Positions 1 to 7,649 of a DNA stretch of 63,719 nt are shown in pieces. The DNA comes from an uncultured Lachnospiraceae bacterium (GTDB taxonomy: Bacteria > Bacillota > Clostridia > Lachnospirales > Lachnospiraceae), in NCBI GenBank assembly GCA_910589385.1, contig CAJUTU010000019.1, positions 1 to 63,719 on the forward strand, read 5' to 3'. A program made the translations under genes and the position numbers. Under the pieces are notes generated by a model. It saw only the letters and a list, made by a program, of their open reading frames with translations, was not told the origin of the DNA and made no database searches. Position 1 is the stretch's first letter, and each line of letters begins with the position of its first letter.

Positions 1-51
1 GCTGGCTGGGATGATCCGCTCATTGGTAAACTCAATTTTTATCTTTTTCAT
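1..51 (-). CDS. 5' end of a reverse-strand gene, possibly an IS transposase (partial)
   Basis: An ATG on the reverse strand (complement of 49-51) lies 8 bases after a clear GGAGG site and opens a frame that stays open to the window edge, 17 codons. The visible residues begin MKKIKIEFTNERIIP. This resembles the N-terminus of IS1380/IS4-like transposases, which often start with a short 'K-I-E-F-T-N-E' strand, but 17 residues are too few for a firm name. It is divergent from ogt. The start and ribosome site are seen; the transposase label is a weak inference. Confidence 0.4.
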   Translation of the reverse strand, partial: MKKIKIEFTNERIIPAS

Positions 52-131
52 GATGGCTGCCTCCATAGTTTTGGAAACAGATATAATATAGTCCTCTATA
101 AAAATGAAATGGATAAAGGAGATTCAAAAAT

Positions 132-653
132 ATGCTGTACACCATGCATTATGACTCCCCTGTCGGAAGTCTTTTACTTGCGGAAAAGGACGGGGCATTA
201 GCAGGACTTTGGATAGAGGGGCAGAAATATTTCCTTGGTTCTTATAAAGAGGAGAAGACAGAAAACAGGGATTCCATGGTTTTAAAACATACGAAAGAAT
301 GGCTGGATCGTTATTTCAAGGGAGAAAAGCCATCCATTAAAGAACTGACGATATCTCCGTCAGGTAGTGGATTCCGTCAGGCAGTCTGGAAAATACTATG
401 TGAGATTCCATATGGGGAAGTCACAACCTATGGAGAAATCGCAAAGAAAATTGCCTTGGAACGTGGACTTGGCACCATGTCGGCTCAGGCAGTGGGCGGT
501 GCGGTAAGCCGCAATCCTATTTCGATCATTATTCCCTGCCACCGCGTAGTCGGGACAAACAAAAGCCTGACCGGATATGCAGGCGGGATTGAGAGGAAAA
601 TCCAGTTGTTGACCCTCGAGGGTGTTGAGGTGGAAAAATTTTTTGTTCCATAG
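132..653 (+). CDS. ogt: Methylated-DNA--protein-cysteine S-methyltransferase
   Basis: A suicide DNA repair protein that moves the alkyl group from O6-alkylguanine to its own cysteine. The active-site motif IPCHRVVG places the acceptor at Cys136, and the C-terminal winged-helix DNA-binding part before it (about residues 80-135) contains the family's FRQAVW and IPYGEVTTYGEIA stretches. The N-terminal ribonuclease-H-like domain fills the first 75 residues. At 173 residues it has the usual Ogt length. The ATG follows an AAAGGAG site. The tag glycosylase gene starts 35 bases downstream in the same direction, so the two probably form an alkylation-repair operon. An AT-rich TATAAT lies at 82-87 without a convincing -35 box. 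Confidence 0.95.
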   Translation: MLYTMHYDSPVGSLLLAEKDGALAGLWIEGQKYFLGSYKEEKTENRDSMVLKHTKEWLDRYFKGEKPSIKELTISPSGSGFRQAVWKILCEIPYGEVTTYGEIAKKIALERGLGTMSAQAVGGAVSRNPISIIIPCHRVVGTNKSLTGYAGGIERKIQLLTLEGVEVEKFFVP

Positions 654-688
654 AAGAATATAGAACAACACAAGAAAAGGAGAAAATT

Positions 689-1243
689 ATGGAATGGGCA
701 GACGGAAAAACCAGGTGCTGGTGGGCAAACCCGAAAAATGAGAACTACATCCGATATCATGATGAAGAATGGGGCGTTCCCGTATATGATGACCACAAAC
801 TCTTTGAAATGCTGATTCTGGAATCTTTTCAAGCTGGTCTGTCCTGGGAGTGTGTATTAAATAAGCAGGAAAATTTCAGGAAGGCATTTGACAATTTTGA
901 TTTAGATAAGGTCTGTTCATATGATGATGAAAAGATGGAAAAGCTGATGAATGATCCGGGAATCATCCGCAATAGGCGGAAGATCCAGGCCGCCGTGTCA
1001 AATGCAAACATATTCCGTAACATTCAGGAAGAGTTTCAGAGCTTTTCCAATTATATCTGGCATTGGACAGACCGCAAGGTGATATATGAAAAAGGGCTGA
1101 CTCGGTCTGAACTTTCAGATACTGTATCAGACGATCTGAAAAAGCGCGGAATGAAATTCGTAGGAACTACGATTATTTATTCTTATCTTCAGGCTGTCGG
1201 CGTCATCTATTCCCATGAAGAAGGATGCTTTTTGGAGAAATAG
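689..1243 (+). CDS. tag: DNA-3-methyladenine glycosylase I
   Basis: Excises 3-methyladenine from alkylated DNA, starting base-excision repair. The N-terminus shows the Tag signature: RCWWANP, then YHDEEWGVP, then D-H-KLFEMLILESFQAGLSW, which includes the conserved Glu and Trp of the base pocket. Tag enzymes bind a structural zinc through an N-terminal Cys/His and C-terminal His/Cys residues; here C11 and the C-terminal HEEGC stretch fit. The length of 184 residues is normal. It sits 35 bases after ogt behind an AAAAGGAG ribosome site. The pair would remove two different methyl lesions and is likely co-transcribed. An inverted-repeat terminator follows at 1271. Confidence 0.94.
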   Translation: MEWADGKTRCWWANPKNENYIRYHDEEWGVPVYDDHKLFEMLILESFQAGLSWECVLNKQENFRKAFDNFDLDKVCSYDDEKMEKLMNDPGIIRNRRKIQAAVSNANIFRNIQEEFQSFSNYIWHWTDRKVIYEKGLTRSELSDTVSDDLKKRGMKFVGTTIIYSYLQAVGVIYSHEEGCFLEK

Positions 1244-1270
1244 GTTTCCGGCACGTATTCTGGAACATAA

Positions 1271-1309
1271 AAGGGATGAAGAACTGATCTGCAGAGTTCT
1301 TCATCCCTT
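1271..1309. terminator. Bidirectional intrinsic terminator between tag and the hydrogenase
   Basis: A perfect 15-bp inverted repeat (AAGGGATGAAGAACT and its complement) is separated by 9 bases. On the reverse strand the stem is followed by TTTTATG, so it fits the end of the reverse-strand hydrogenase gene. On the forward strand the T-tract is poor, but the long stem could still end ogt-tag. Confidence 0.8.
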
Positions 1310-1351
1310 CATACATCATCCTCTGTTAAAAACGGAATATGATTTCAGGAT

Positions 1352-2827
1352 TTAATCATTGTGATTATGCCGATGCATGGAGAAATCATATTGGCTGTAT
1401 TCTGACACGGTATCTGTTACTAGACGGTCATCGGCTTTTTTGAGCTGTTTGTCACGCTCTCTCTTAAACGCCTTTTCTTCCTGAATGTTGCCGGGTCCGG
1501 CTACACAGCCTCCTTCACAGGCCATACCTTCAATGAAATCTTCCGGAAGCCTTCCTGCTTTTAAGAGCATCAGGGCCTTGCGGCATTCTGCTGCGCCGTT
1601 GCACTGGCGAACATTTAATCCGGAGTTCCCACCATGTTCCATATATGCCTGTTTTACGGCCTTGGTCACACCGCCGGAATTGGAGTAGCCTTTGGCGTGG
1701 ATACTGCCGTTCTGTGTCTCTTCCAGTGTGGCTGGCTCTAACTTGATTTTTTTCGCGCGGAGCATTGCCTGGAATTCTTCAAAGGTAAGAACCAGATCCG
1801 CATTTTCGCCCTCACGGTCCTGATCCTGTCCGGCCTCGCTCTTCTTTGCGATACATGGTCCGATAAAGATGCAGACCGCACCCGGATGCATCGCTTTTAC
1901 AAGCCTTGCCGTTGCCGCCATTGGTGAAACCGTGGTGGAAATATGATCGGCAAGCTCCGGGAAATGACGGCGGATCAAGTGGACAAATGCAGGGCAGCAG
2001 GAGGTCGTCATTTTCTTTCCTGCCTCATGTGCCTCCGCCCATTCCTTTGCTTCGGAATCCGATACAAAATCTGCTCCGATGGCGACGTCTACCATATCTT
2101 TAAAGCCCATTTTCTTTGCCGCTTTTCGGATGGATTCCATTGTAATATCCATACCAAACTGTCCCTCCGCGGCAGGTGCTACCAGTGCATAGACAGGCCG
2201 GTCGCCTTTCAGGTAATCGATGACTTCGATCATACGGGAACTGTCAGAGATCGCTCCAAACGGACATTTGCTGATGCAGGAGCCGCAGCGGATACATTTT
2301 TCATCATCGATCCAGACTCTTCCGTCCTCATCTGCCTGGATTGCGTCTACCGGGCAGGCGCGGCGGCAGGGGCGCATGATATCCACGATCGCGTTATATG
2401 GGCAGGCATCATAGCACTGGCCGCATTCTTTACATTTCTCAGGATTGATATAGGCTCTGTCCCGGGCGATGGAGATCGCACCGAAACGGCATGCCTGCAT
2501 ACATTTTTTTCCCATACATTTCTGGCAGTTGTCTGTTACCGTAAAGCGGGTAATGGGGCAGTTCTCGCAGGCCGACGGGAGGATCTTTACCGTATTGTGG
2601 CAGGGTTCGCCGTCTGCCGGGTTGATATTCTTCGCAAGCATGATCCTTTCGCGGACAATCTCGCGCTCTTTGTGGATACAGCAGCGGAATTTGGGTTTGT
2701 TACCAGGCAGGATCTCATAAGGAAGGGTTGCTTCAATCTTGTGCAGATTCCCTTCAAAGGCCGCTTTGGCAACCTGATAGAGGACTTCTTCTTTTACCTC
2801 TCCAATGGTATCGTTTTCATGTAACAT
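1352..2827 (-). CDS. Monomeric [FeFe] hydrogenase (group B-like)
   Basis: A cytoplasmic iron-only hydrogenase of 491 residues. The N-terminal half is cysteine-rich, with ferredoxin-type motifs CQKCMGKKCMQAC, CKECGQCYDACP and CIRCGSCISKCP that would hold [4Fe-4S] clusters. The C-terminal half carries the three H-cluster signatures: TTSCCPAF (L1), GPCIAKKSE (L2) and EGMACEGGC (L3). The L2 form GPC..K, rather than the MPC..K of classical bifurcating enzymes, and the domain order match the 'group B' monomeric hydrogenases of clostridia; the exact subgroup is an inference. No NuoE/NuoF-like partners are adjacent, so it probably exchanges electrons with ferredoxin. The start is set by an AAAGGAAG site 7 bases before ATG. 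Confidence 0.88.
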   Translation of the reverse strand: MLHENDTIGEVKEEVLYQVAKAAFEGNLHKIEATLPYEILPGNKPKFRCCIHKEREIVRERIMLAKNINPADGEPCHNTVKILPSACENCPITRFTVTDNCQKCMGKKCMQACRFGAISIARDRAYINPEKCKECGQCYDACPYNAIVDIMRPCRRACPVDAIQADEDGRVWIDDEKCIRCGSCISKCPFGAISDSSRMIEVIDYLKGDRPVYALVAPAAEGQFGMDITMESIRKAAKKMGFKDMVDVAIGADFVSDSEAKEWAEAHEAGKKMTTSCCPAFVHLIRRHFPELADHISTTVSPMAATARLVKAMHPGAVCIFIGPCIAKKSEAGQDQDREGENADLVLTFEEFQAMLRAKKIKLEPATLEETQNGSIHAKGYSNSGGVTKAVKQAYMEHGGNSGLNVRQCNGAAECRKALMLLKAGRLPEDFIEGMACEGGCVAGPGNIQEEKAFKRERDKQLKKADDRLVTDTVSEYSQYDFSMHRHNHND

Positions 2828-2959
2828 ACTTTACTTCCTTTCTTATGTAATGTATAGAATTTCATATTGCATTTCGTTTTTATTTTAACATAAAAGTGGC
2901 TGTGAAACAACAGACAGAAATTAAGAAATGAAAAAACATAGATGTAAAAGAATAGATGA

Positions 2960-2988
2960 TTGACATATGAATATGAAAAAGATACAAT
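2960..2988 (+). promoter_or_regulatory. Sigma-A promoter of the GH3 gene
   Basis: TTGACA (2960-2965), a 17-base spacer and TACAAT (2983-2988) lie about 125 bases before the GH3 start. The long leader has no obvious riboswitch. No CcpA-type cre box was seen. Confidence 0.75.
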
Positions 2989-3115
2989 GATTCACACGGC
3001 ATTTTGTAAAGAGGACGGCAAAAAGTGCCGATTGTATAAGAGGTAATCCGGAAAAACATGGCAGTTTGATCTTCCGGGAGCATTTTATGATGAAAACAGT
3101 AGGAGGAAATCGTAT

Positions 3116-5902
3116 ATGAAGAACCGATATATCCCTGATTGGGACAGGTATGCGTCGCTTGCGCGGCAGGCAGCGGCAGAAGGGGCCGTATTGTTAAAAA
3201 ATGACGGGAAAGTGCTCCCTTTGAGAGAAGGAGAGAAGCTGGCTGTGTTTGGAAGGACGCAGTTTGAATATTATAAGAGCGGTACAGGTTCCGGCGGAAT
3301 GGTGAATACAAAATATGTCATTGGAATTTCAGAGGCATTGAAAGAAGAATCCTTTGTTTTGAACCAGACATTAAGCGGTATCTATCAGGACTGGCTGAAA
3401 GACCATCCTTTTGACCAGGGAAGCGGCTGGGCGCAGGAACCGTGGAGCCAGGCGGAGATGCCGCTTTCGGATGAGGCCGTAAAGCAGGCGGCAGGAGAAT
3501 CAGATACGGCTCTTATCGTGATCGGGAGGACTGCCGGAGAAGACAGGGACGCCGGGAATCAGGAGGGCAGTTATCTTCTGACAGCGGCAGAGGAAGAGAT
3601 GCTTAGAAAAGTCTGCCAGGCATTTTCAAGGACAGTCGTTCTTTTAAATGTGGGAAATATCATTGATATGAAATGGGTGGAGACTTATAATCCGTCTGCC
3701 GTGCTGTATGTATGGCAGGGCGGTATGGAAGGCGGCCATGGGATTACCGATATCCTGACCGGACGTGTAAGCCCTTGCGGAAGACTTGCCGACACCATTG
3801 CACGTGATATTGAGGATTATCCGTCTACACGGAATTTCGGTGGGGACGAACAAAATATTTATGCAGAGGATATTTATGTGGGGTATCGTTATTTTGAGAC
3901 ATTTGCCAAAGAAAAGGTATTGTATCCATTTGGATACGGAATGTCTTATACTTCTTTTTCCGTAGATCATCTGAGGATGGAACGAAAGGGAGACTGTACC
4001 CTGCTTGGTGTCGTTGTGAAAAATACCGGGGAGGTTCCGGGAAAAGAAGTGGTGCAGGCTTATGTCAATCCGGCTCAGGGGAAACTTGGAAAACCGCTGC
4101 GCAATCTGTGTGCATTTGCAAAGACGGATGTTTTGAAGCCGGGAGAAACAGAGGAAATTTTGTTTACGGTATCGGACAGGCAGATTGCTTCTTATGATGA
4201 CAGTGGAGCAGCCGGTTTTCAATCCTGCTATGTGCTTGAAGCCGGAAATTATGAATTTTATGTAGGGAAAGATGTAAGGGAGGCCAGGCTTGCAGGCTCC
4301 TTTGTGCTCGAAGACACAAGGCTTGTAGAACAGTGTACAGAAGCTTTAGCCCCTGCGGACTCTTTTTCAAGGCTGCGGGCGGGAGGAGTATGCCAGGAGG
4401 ATAGCGGCAGCCTGCTTGAAGCATGGGAGGATACCCCGGTACGCTCTGTGCCCATGAAGACCAGGATTGCGGAGGATTCCGTAAAAGAGCTGGCTTATAC
4501 GGGAGATCAGGGTTACCTTTTAAAAGATGTATATGACGGGAAGATCAATATGGAACAGTTTCTGGCTCAGATTCCGGATGAAGAACTTTGCTATCTGGTA
4601 AAAGGGGAAGGGATGTGCTCCCCCAAGGTGACGCCGGGGACAGCGGCGGCTTTCGGCGGCCTGACGGAAGGCCTGAAAAAATTCGGGATTCCCTGCGGCT
4701 GCTGTGCGGACGGCCCTTCGGGAATCCGTATGGACTGTGGGACAAAGGCGTTTTCCCTGCCCAACGGGACCTGTCTGGCTTGTACTTTTCATGAAAAATT
4801 GTTGGAAGACCTTTATGAGATGGAAGGGGCAGAACTCCGTAAAAACCGGATCGATACGCTTCTTGGACCGGGTATCAACATCCACAGGAATCCTTTGAAC
4901 GGCAGGAATTTCGAATATTTTTCAGAAGATCCATACCTTACCGGATGGATGGCAGCGGCACAGTTAAAAGGGATGGCAAAATGCGGCGTGACCGGAACCA
5001 TCAAGCATTTTGCGGCAAATAACCAGGAACACAACCGGAGGAAGGTAGATGCAGCCGTTTCAGAGCGCGCTCTTCGTGAAATTTATCTGAAAGGCTTCGA
5101 GATTGCAGTTAAAGAAGGAAAAGCGTATTCTATCATGACCACATACGGCCCGATCAACGGTGTCTGGACCGCAGGAAATTATGATCTGCTGACGCTGGTG
5201 CTTCGGAAGGAATGGAAGTTTGACGGCATGGTCATGACAGACTGGTGGGCGGATGCCAATGAGGAGGGCGGCCCGGCCTCTACCCAGCATATAGCGGAAA
5301 TGGTAAAGGCCCAGAACGATGTATTTATGGTGGTGCCGGATACCACCACCTTTGACGGCAATCTGAAAGAGCAGCTTGCCGGTCACAGATTGTCAAGAGG
5401 CGTGCTGGCAAGGAGCGCCGCGAATATCTGCCGGATGCTGATGAAATCTCCGGTCATGGACCGGAGCCTGGGAAGGGTCAGCGAGGAAGAGAAAAAGGCC
5501 TGGGAAGAAATGGATGCGGAAGACAGGGTGGATTTTGATATGGAGTACCGCCCGATGGAAGAAGAACTGGTGATCCCGGGAACCGAAATTGATACAGAGC
5601 AGGGGAGCAGTACGGTATTCGGCCTGTCAGTGAAACATATGGGGGATTATTCCCTGAGTATGAGGGTGCGTTCAGATGCGGGTGCAGTGGCACAGATCCC
5701 GGTATCCATATTCTGGGACGGCCATCTGTCCGGAACCGTCACAATCAATGGAACAGATGGAAAATGGATCGAAGTGGAACAGGCATTGGGCAGCGCTTTG
5801 GGGGCAAACCATTTTGTGAAATTCTATTTTGCGCAGGGCGGCATGGAGATTGAGAACGTGAAGATCCAGTGGAAGGGTACGTCGGAATCTGCATATATAT
5901 AA
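3116..5902 (+). CDS. Family 3 glycoside hydrolase with permuted domain order
   Basis: A beta-glucosidase-type enzyme of 928 residues without a signal peptide, so probably cytoplasmic and acting on imported oligosaccharides. Domain order is reversed compared with usual GH3. The alpha/beta sandwich normally found C-terminally comes first (EGAVLLKNDGKVLPL near residue 22, to about 290). A fibronectin III-like domain follows (about 295-390, GKEVVQAYV). The TIM-barrel 'N-terminal' domain is last (about 480-770, with FGIPCGCCADGPSG, GPGINIHRNPLNGRNFEYFSEDP and KHFAANNQEHNR). The nucleophile is Asp709 in VMTDWW. A C-terminal beta-sandwich (about 800-928) resembles a carbohydrate-binding module. Permuted GH3s are known from Ruminococcus albus and Butyrivibrio. 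The start is set by AGGAGG, 8 bases before ATG. Substrate specificity cannot be read from the sequence. Confidence 0.93.
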   Translation: MKNRYIPDWDRYASLARQAAAEGAVLLKNDGKVLPLREGEKLAVFGRTQFEYYKSGTGSGGMVNTKYVIGISEALKEESFVLNQTLSGIYQDWLKDHPFDQGSGWAQEPWSQAEMPLSDEAVKQAAGESDTALIVIGRTAGEDRDAGNQEGSYLLTAAEEEMLRKVCQAFSRTVVLLNVGNIIDMKWVETYNPSAVLYVWQGGMEGGHGITDILTGRVSPCGRLADTIARDIEDYPSTRNFGGDEQNIYAEDIYVGYRYFETFAKEKVLYPFGYGMSYTSFSVDHLRMERKGDCTLLGVVVKNTGEVPGKEVVQAYVNPAQGKLGKPLRNLCAFAKTDVLKPGETEEILFTVSDRQIASYDDSGAAGFQSCYVLEAGNYEFYVGKDVREARLAGSFVLEDTRLVEQCTEALAPADSFSRLRAGGVCQEDSGSLLEAWEDTPVRSVPMKTRIAEDSVKELAYTGDQGYLLKDVYDGKINMEQFLAQIPDEELCYLVKGEGMCSPKVTPGTAAAFGGLTEGLKKFGIPCGCCADGPSGIRMDCGTKAFSLPNGTCLACTFHEKLLEDLYEMEGAELRKNRIDTLLGPGINIHRNPLNGRNFEYFSEDPYLTGWMAAAQLKGMAKCGVTGTIKHFAANNQEHNRRKVDAAVSERALREIYLKGFEIAVKEGKAYSIMTTYGPINGVWTAGNYDLLTLVLRKEWKFDGMVMTDWWADANEEGGPASTQHIAEMVKAQNDVFMVVPDTTTFDGNLKEQLAGHRLSRGVLARSAANICRMLMKSPVMDRSLGRVSEEEKKAWEEMDAEDRVDFDMEYRPMEEELVIPGTEIDTEQGSSTVFGLSVKHMGDYSLSMRVRSDAGAVAQIPVSIFWDGHLSGTVTINGTDGKWIEVEQALGSALGANHFVKFYFAQGGMEIENVKIQWKGTSESAYI

Positions 5903-5954
5903 GAAAAAGGAAATCCGCCAGAAGCTTGCTTATCCGGAACGAGATATTAAGTAA

Positions 5955-6089
5955 GTACATTTCGGAGATTTTTTTGAATACTATGGCGCAGCAAATATGC
6001 TGCGTCTTAAGAGAGCAGTGAAAATGGCCAGAAAGAAAGGCACAACAGTATCGCAGATCTGTCTTGCATGGCTGTATAATGCGGATTGA
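5955..6089 (+). pseudogene. Remnant of an aldo/keto reductase C-terminus
   Basis: Downstream of the GH3 gene an open stretch of 44 codons without a start reads EYYGAANMLRLKRAVKMA, then RKKGTTVSQICLAWLYNAD and a stop. The pattern N..RL.RA..LA..KG.T..QI.LAWL is the typical last-helix region of aldo/keto reductases. The frame is closed upstream by TAA at 5952 and nothing before it encodes the barrel, so this is a truncated tail and not a gene. It may be the scar of a deletion. The family assignment rests on the short motif only. Confidence 0.5.
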
Positions 6090-6092
6090 AGA

Positions 6093-6158
6093 AGAGACAA
6101 TCCCATGAGAATCCAGGGTTTTGGAAAATCCTGAATTCCATGGGATTGTCTCTTTTTA
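6093..6158 (+). terminator. Intrinsic terminator after the GH3 unit
   Basis: A perfect 15-bp stem (AGAGACAATCCCATG at 6093-6107 and its complement at 6139-6153) is followed by a run of T. An inner near-repeat (AATCCAGG and CCTGAATT) can extend the hairpin. It also touches the stop codon of the convergent DeoR gene and may serve both strands. Confidence 0.85.
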
Positions 6159-6929
6159 GGCATCAGAGGGAGAGGCGATAATCAATTCCACATTTTCAGA
6201 AGCTAGAAATTCACTCCAGTTTTTTGCAGGTGGTTGATCCGTAACTACTGCGAATAATTCGCGGAAAGAGCAAATTGTATTAATGGATGTTTTTTCCAAT
6301 TTGGAATGATCAATACATAAGTAAGAATGAAGCGATTGGGAAATTACAAGACGTCTCAATTCTGCCGATTTTTCATTAGAATCCATCACGCCAAATTCAA
6401 TACTTGCGGAACGGCATGAGAAAAACGCTTTATCAACATGATAAGAGCAAATGACCCTATTGGTAATGGAACCAAAAAAGGCGCAGTTTTTTTTGGAGAA
6501 AGTGCCTCCAATACAAATCAGGTCAATATTCGGGTAGGCTGACAATAGATCACATATTTTCAATGAATTTGTTAGTACTGTTATGCGAAAATCCCGAATC
6601 TGTTCTGCAATATTATAGGCTGTAGTTGAAGAATCTAAAAAAATGGAATCTCCATTCTTTATGATCTTCTGACATTTTGCGGCAATAAGCTTTTTGCTGT
6701 TAGAAGAGACCGAAGAGCGCAGATTGATATCGATTTCATTCAGTGTGCCGCCCTGTATAAATGCACCGCCCCGGACTTTGGTGAGAAATCCTTCCTTTTC
6801 AAGTGCGCTGAGGTCTCTGCGTATTGTTTCATCTGTAACAGAAAATTCTTTGGCCATTTCAAGAACGGTAGCGCTCTTTTTTTCTGATAAGAATGCTCTA
6901 ATGGCATCACGGCGTAATGCGGTCAACAT
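6156..6929 (-). CDS. DeoR/GlpR-family transcriptional regulator
   Basis: A sugar-metabolism repressor. The N-terminal winged helix-turn-helix (about residues 3-55) reads TVLEMAKEFSVTDETIRRDL followed by EKEGFLTKVRGGA, the DeoR signature. The C-terminal sensor domain (about 75-235) has the phosphosugar-binding features of the DeoRC family, including IFLDSSTTAYNIA and LTNSLKI..LL. A GTG three codons upstream is in frame, but ATG at the complement of 6927-6929 has GAGG 8 bases before it and gives the usual MLTALRRDAI start. It shares a reverse-strand operon with the Dabb gene, divergent from the ABC/catabolic operon, which is its likely target. A phosphorylated pathway intermediate is the probable effector (inference). 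Confidence 0.92.
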   Translation of the reverse strand: MLTALRRDAIRAFLSEKKSATVLEMAKEFSVTDETIRRDLSALEKEGFLTKVRGGAFIQGGTLNEIDINLRSSVSSNSKKLIAAKCQKIIKNGDSIFLDSSTTAYNIAEQIRDFRITVLTNSLKICDLLSAYPNIDLICIGGTFSKKNCAFFGSITNRVICSYHVDKAFFSCRSASIEFGVMDSNEKSAELRRLVISQSLHSYLCIDHSKLEKTSINTICSFRELFAVVTDQPPAKNWSEFLASENVELIIASPSDA

Positions 6930-6947
6930 AATTTTCACCTCGTGTTT

Positions 6948-7238
6948 TTATTTGATGTAATCAAAAGTTAATTTGTCGTCGATAACAGAGGCCAGATACT
7001 CACGGACTTTCATATGTTCGGGATGATAAATATAATGATTTAAAGCATTGATATCTTTAAATTCTGAATCAAGGCAAATCTGGTAAGCAGATGTGGGATT
7101 TATGTTCTCGCCAATATGAAAATCCATGATTTCTGGAATCAACTTCTTTAATTGCAGCATCATTTGTGTAAATGTAGATAAAACTTCTTTATGATCGTAA
7201 TTGCTTTTTACTGATAGAAAAAGAATGTGTTTAACCAT
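6948..7238 (-). CDS. Dabb (stress-responsive A/B barrel) family protein
   Basis: A 96-residue single-domain protein with the Dabb pattern: MVKHILFLSVK strand, helix, IPEIMDFHIGENI, YQICLDSEFKDINALNHY, then HPEHMKVREYL and a closing strand. Such proteins form dimeric ferredoxin-like barrels. Some act as small enzymes (olivetolic acid cyclase type) or accessory factors in catabolic operons, so the chemistry here cannot be named. The gene lies 18 bases upstream of deoR on the reverse strand and faces the divergent import operon, which suggests it works in the same pathway, perhaps on a reactive carbonyl intermediate (inference). Confidence 0.85.
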   Translation of the reverse strand: MVKHILFLSVKSNYDHKEVLSTFTQMMLQLKKLIPEIMDFHIGENINPTSAYQICLDSEFKDINALNHYIYHPEHMKVREYLASVIDDKLTFDYIK

Positions 7239-7335
7239 GTCGTCTCCTTTATGTATTTTGCATTTTTGTTCATTATAGCAAAAAACAATCTACATGTAAA
7301 GAGAAATACTAGGGAAAATGTAGAAATGATTTGGA

Positions 7336-7449
7336 ATGGTTGGAAATGTATTGGGTAATATTAAAAAAATATTGACAAATATTAGGTTATAGGGTAATAT
7401 TATGTTGAAAATAGTTGAAAAAAGTGAGAATGGTTGGAAAAAATTGGGA
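7336..7449 (+). promoter_or_regulatory. Candidate DeoR operator array around the promoter
   Basis: ATGGTTGGAAA occurs exactly twice, at 7336-7346 and 7430-7440, flanking the promoter. Downstream of the -10 box there is a phased series: TTGAAA at 7405 and 7415, TTGGAA at 7434 and TTGGGA at 7444, spaced by about one helical turn or a multiple. DeoR-family repressors often bind direct repeats, so this is a candidate operator; binding is inferred. Confidence 0.45.
7372..7400 (+). promoter_or_regulatory. Sigma-A promoter of the ABC/catabolic operon
   Basis: TTGACA (7372-7377), a 17-base spacer and TAATAT (7395-7400) form a near-consensus promoter about 250 bases before the substrate-binding protein gene. 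A promoter this strong in a catabolic operon suggests repression, most simply by the divergent DeoR protein. Confidence 0.8.
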
Positions 7450-7509
7450 AACTGCTTTATAAATATGATGTGGGGATTGTTTTTATATGGAATAGATAGG
7501 TTATCTTTG

Positions 7510-7546
7510 AAAAATAGTAAGCGGCGCTTTTGTACCTGCTATTTTT
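7510..7546 (+). repeat. Inverted repeat in the long leader of the ABC operon
   Basis: AAAAATAG (7510-7517) and CTATTTTT (7539-7546) can pair, with an inner AGCG/CGCT element, about 110 bases after the predicted transcription start. It ends in a T-run and could act as a weak attenuator or a second operator. The rest of the 7239-7649 gap is AT-rich, with no gene or riboswitch I recognise. Confidence 0.35.
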
Positions 7547-7649
7547 AAAAATGCGTGTGGAAAAATAAAAGGAAGGGAGGGATAAGATTATCTGTCATTC
7601 TACGGAGCATTTGGAAACATTAAACCTATGAAAGAAAAGGAGAGAAAAA

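Noticed and set aside
1943..2824. Long forward-strand open frame (293 codons) opposite the hydrogenase
   Set aside because: It is the antisense shadow of a gene with complete hydrogenase motifs; it has no ribosome site and no recognisable domain.
7407..7649. Long leader of the ABC operon as a possible riboswitch
   Set aside because: Only one simple inverted repeat is visible; no conserved aptamer pattern could be matched.
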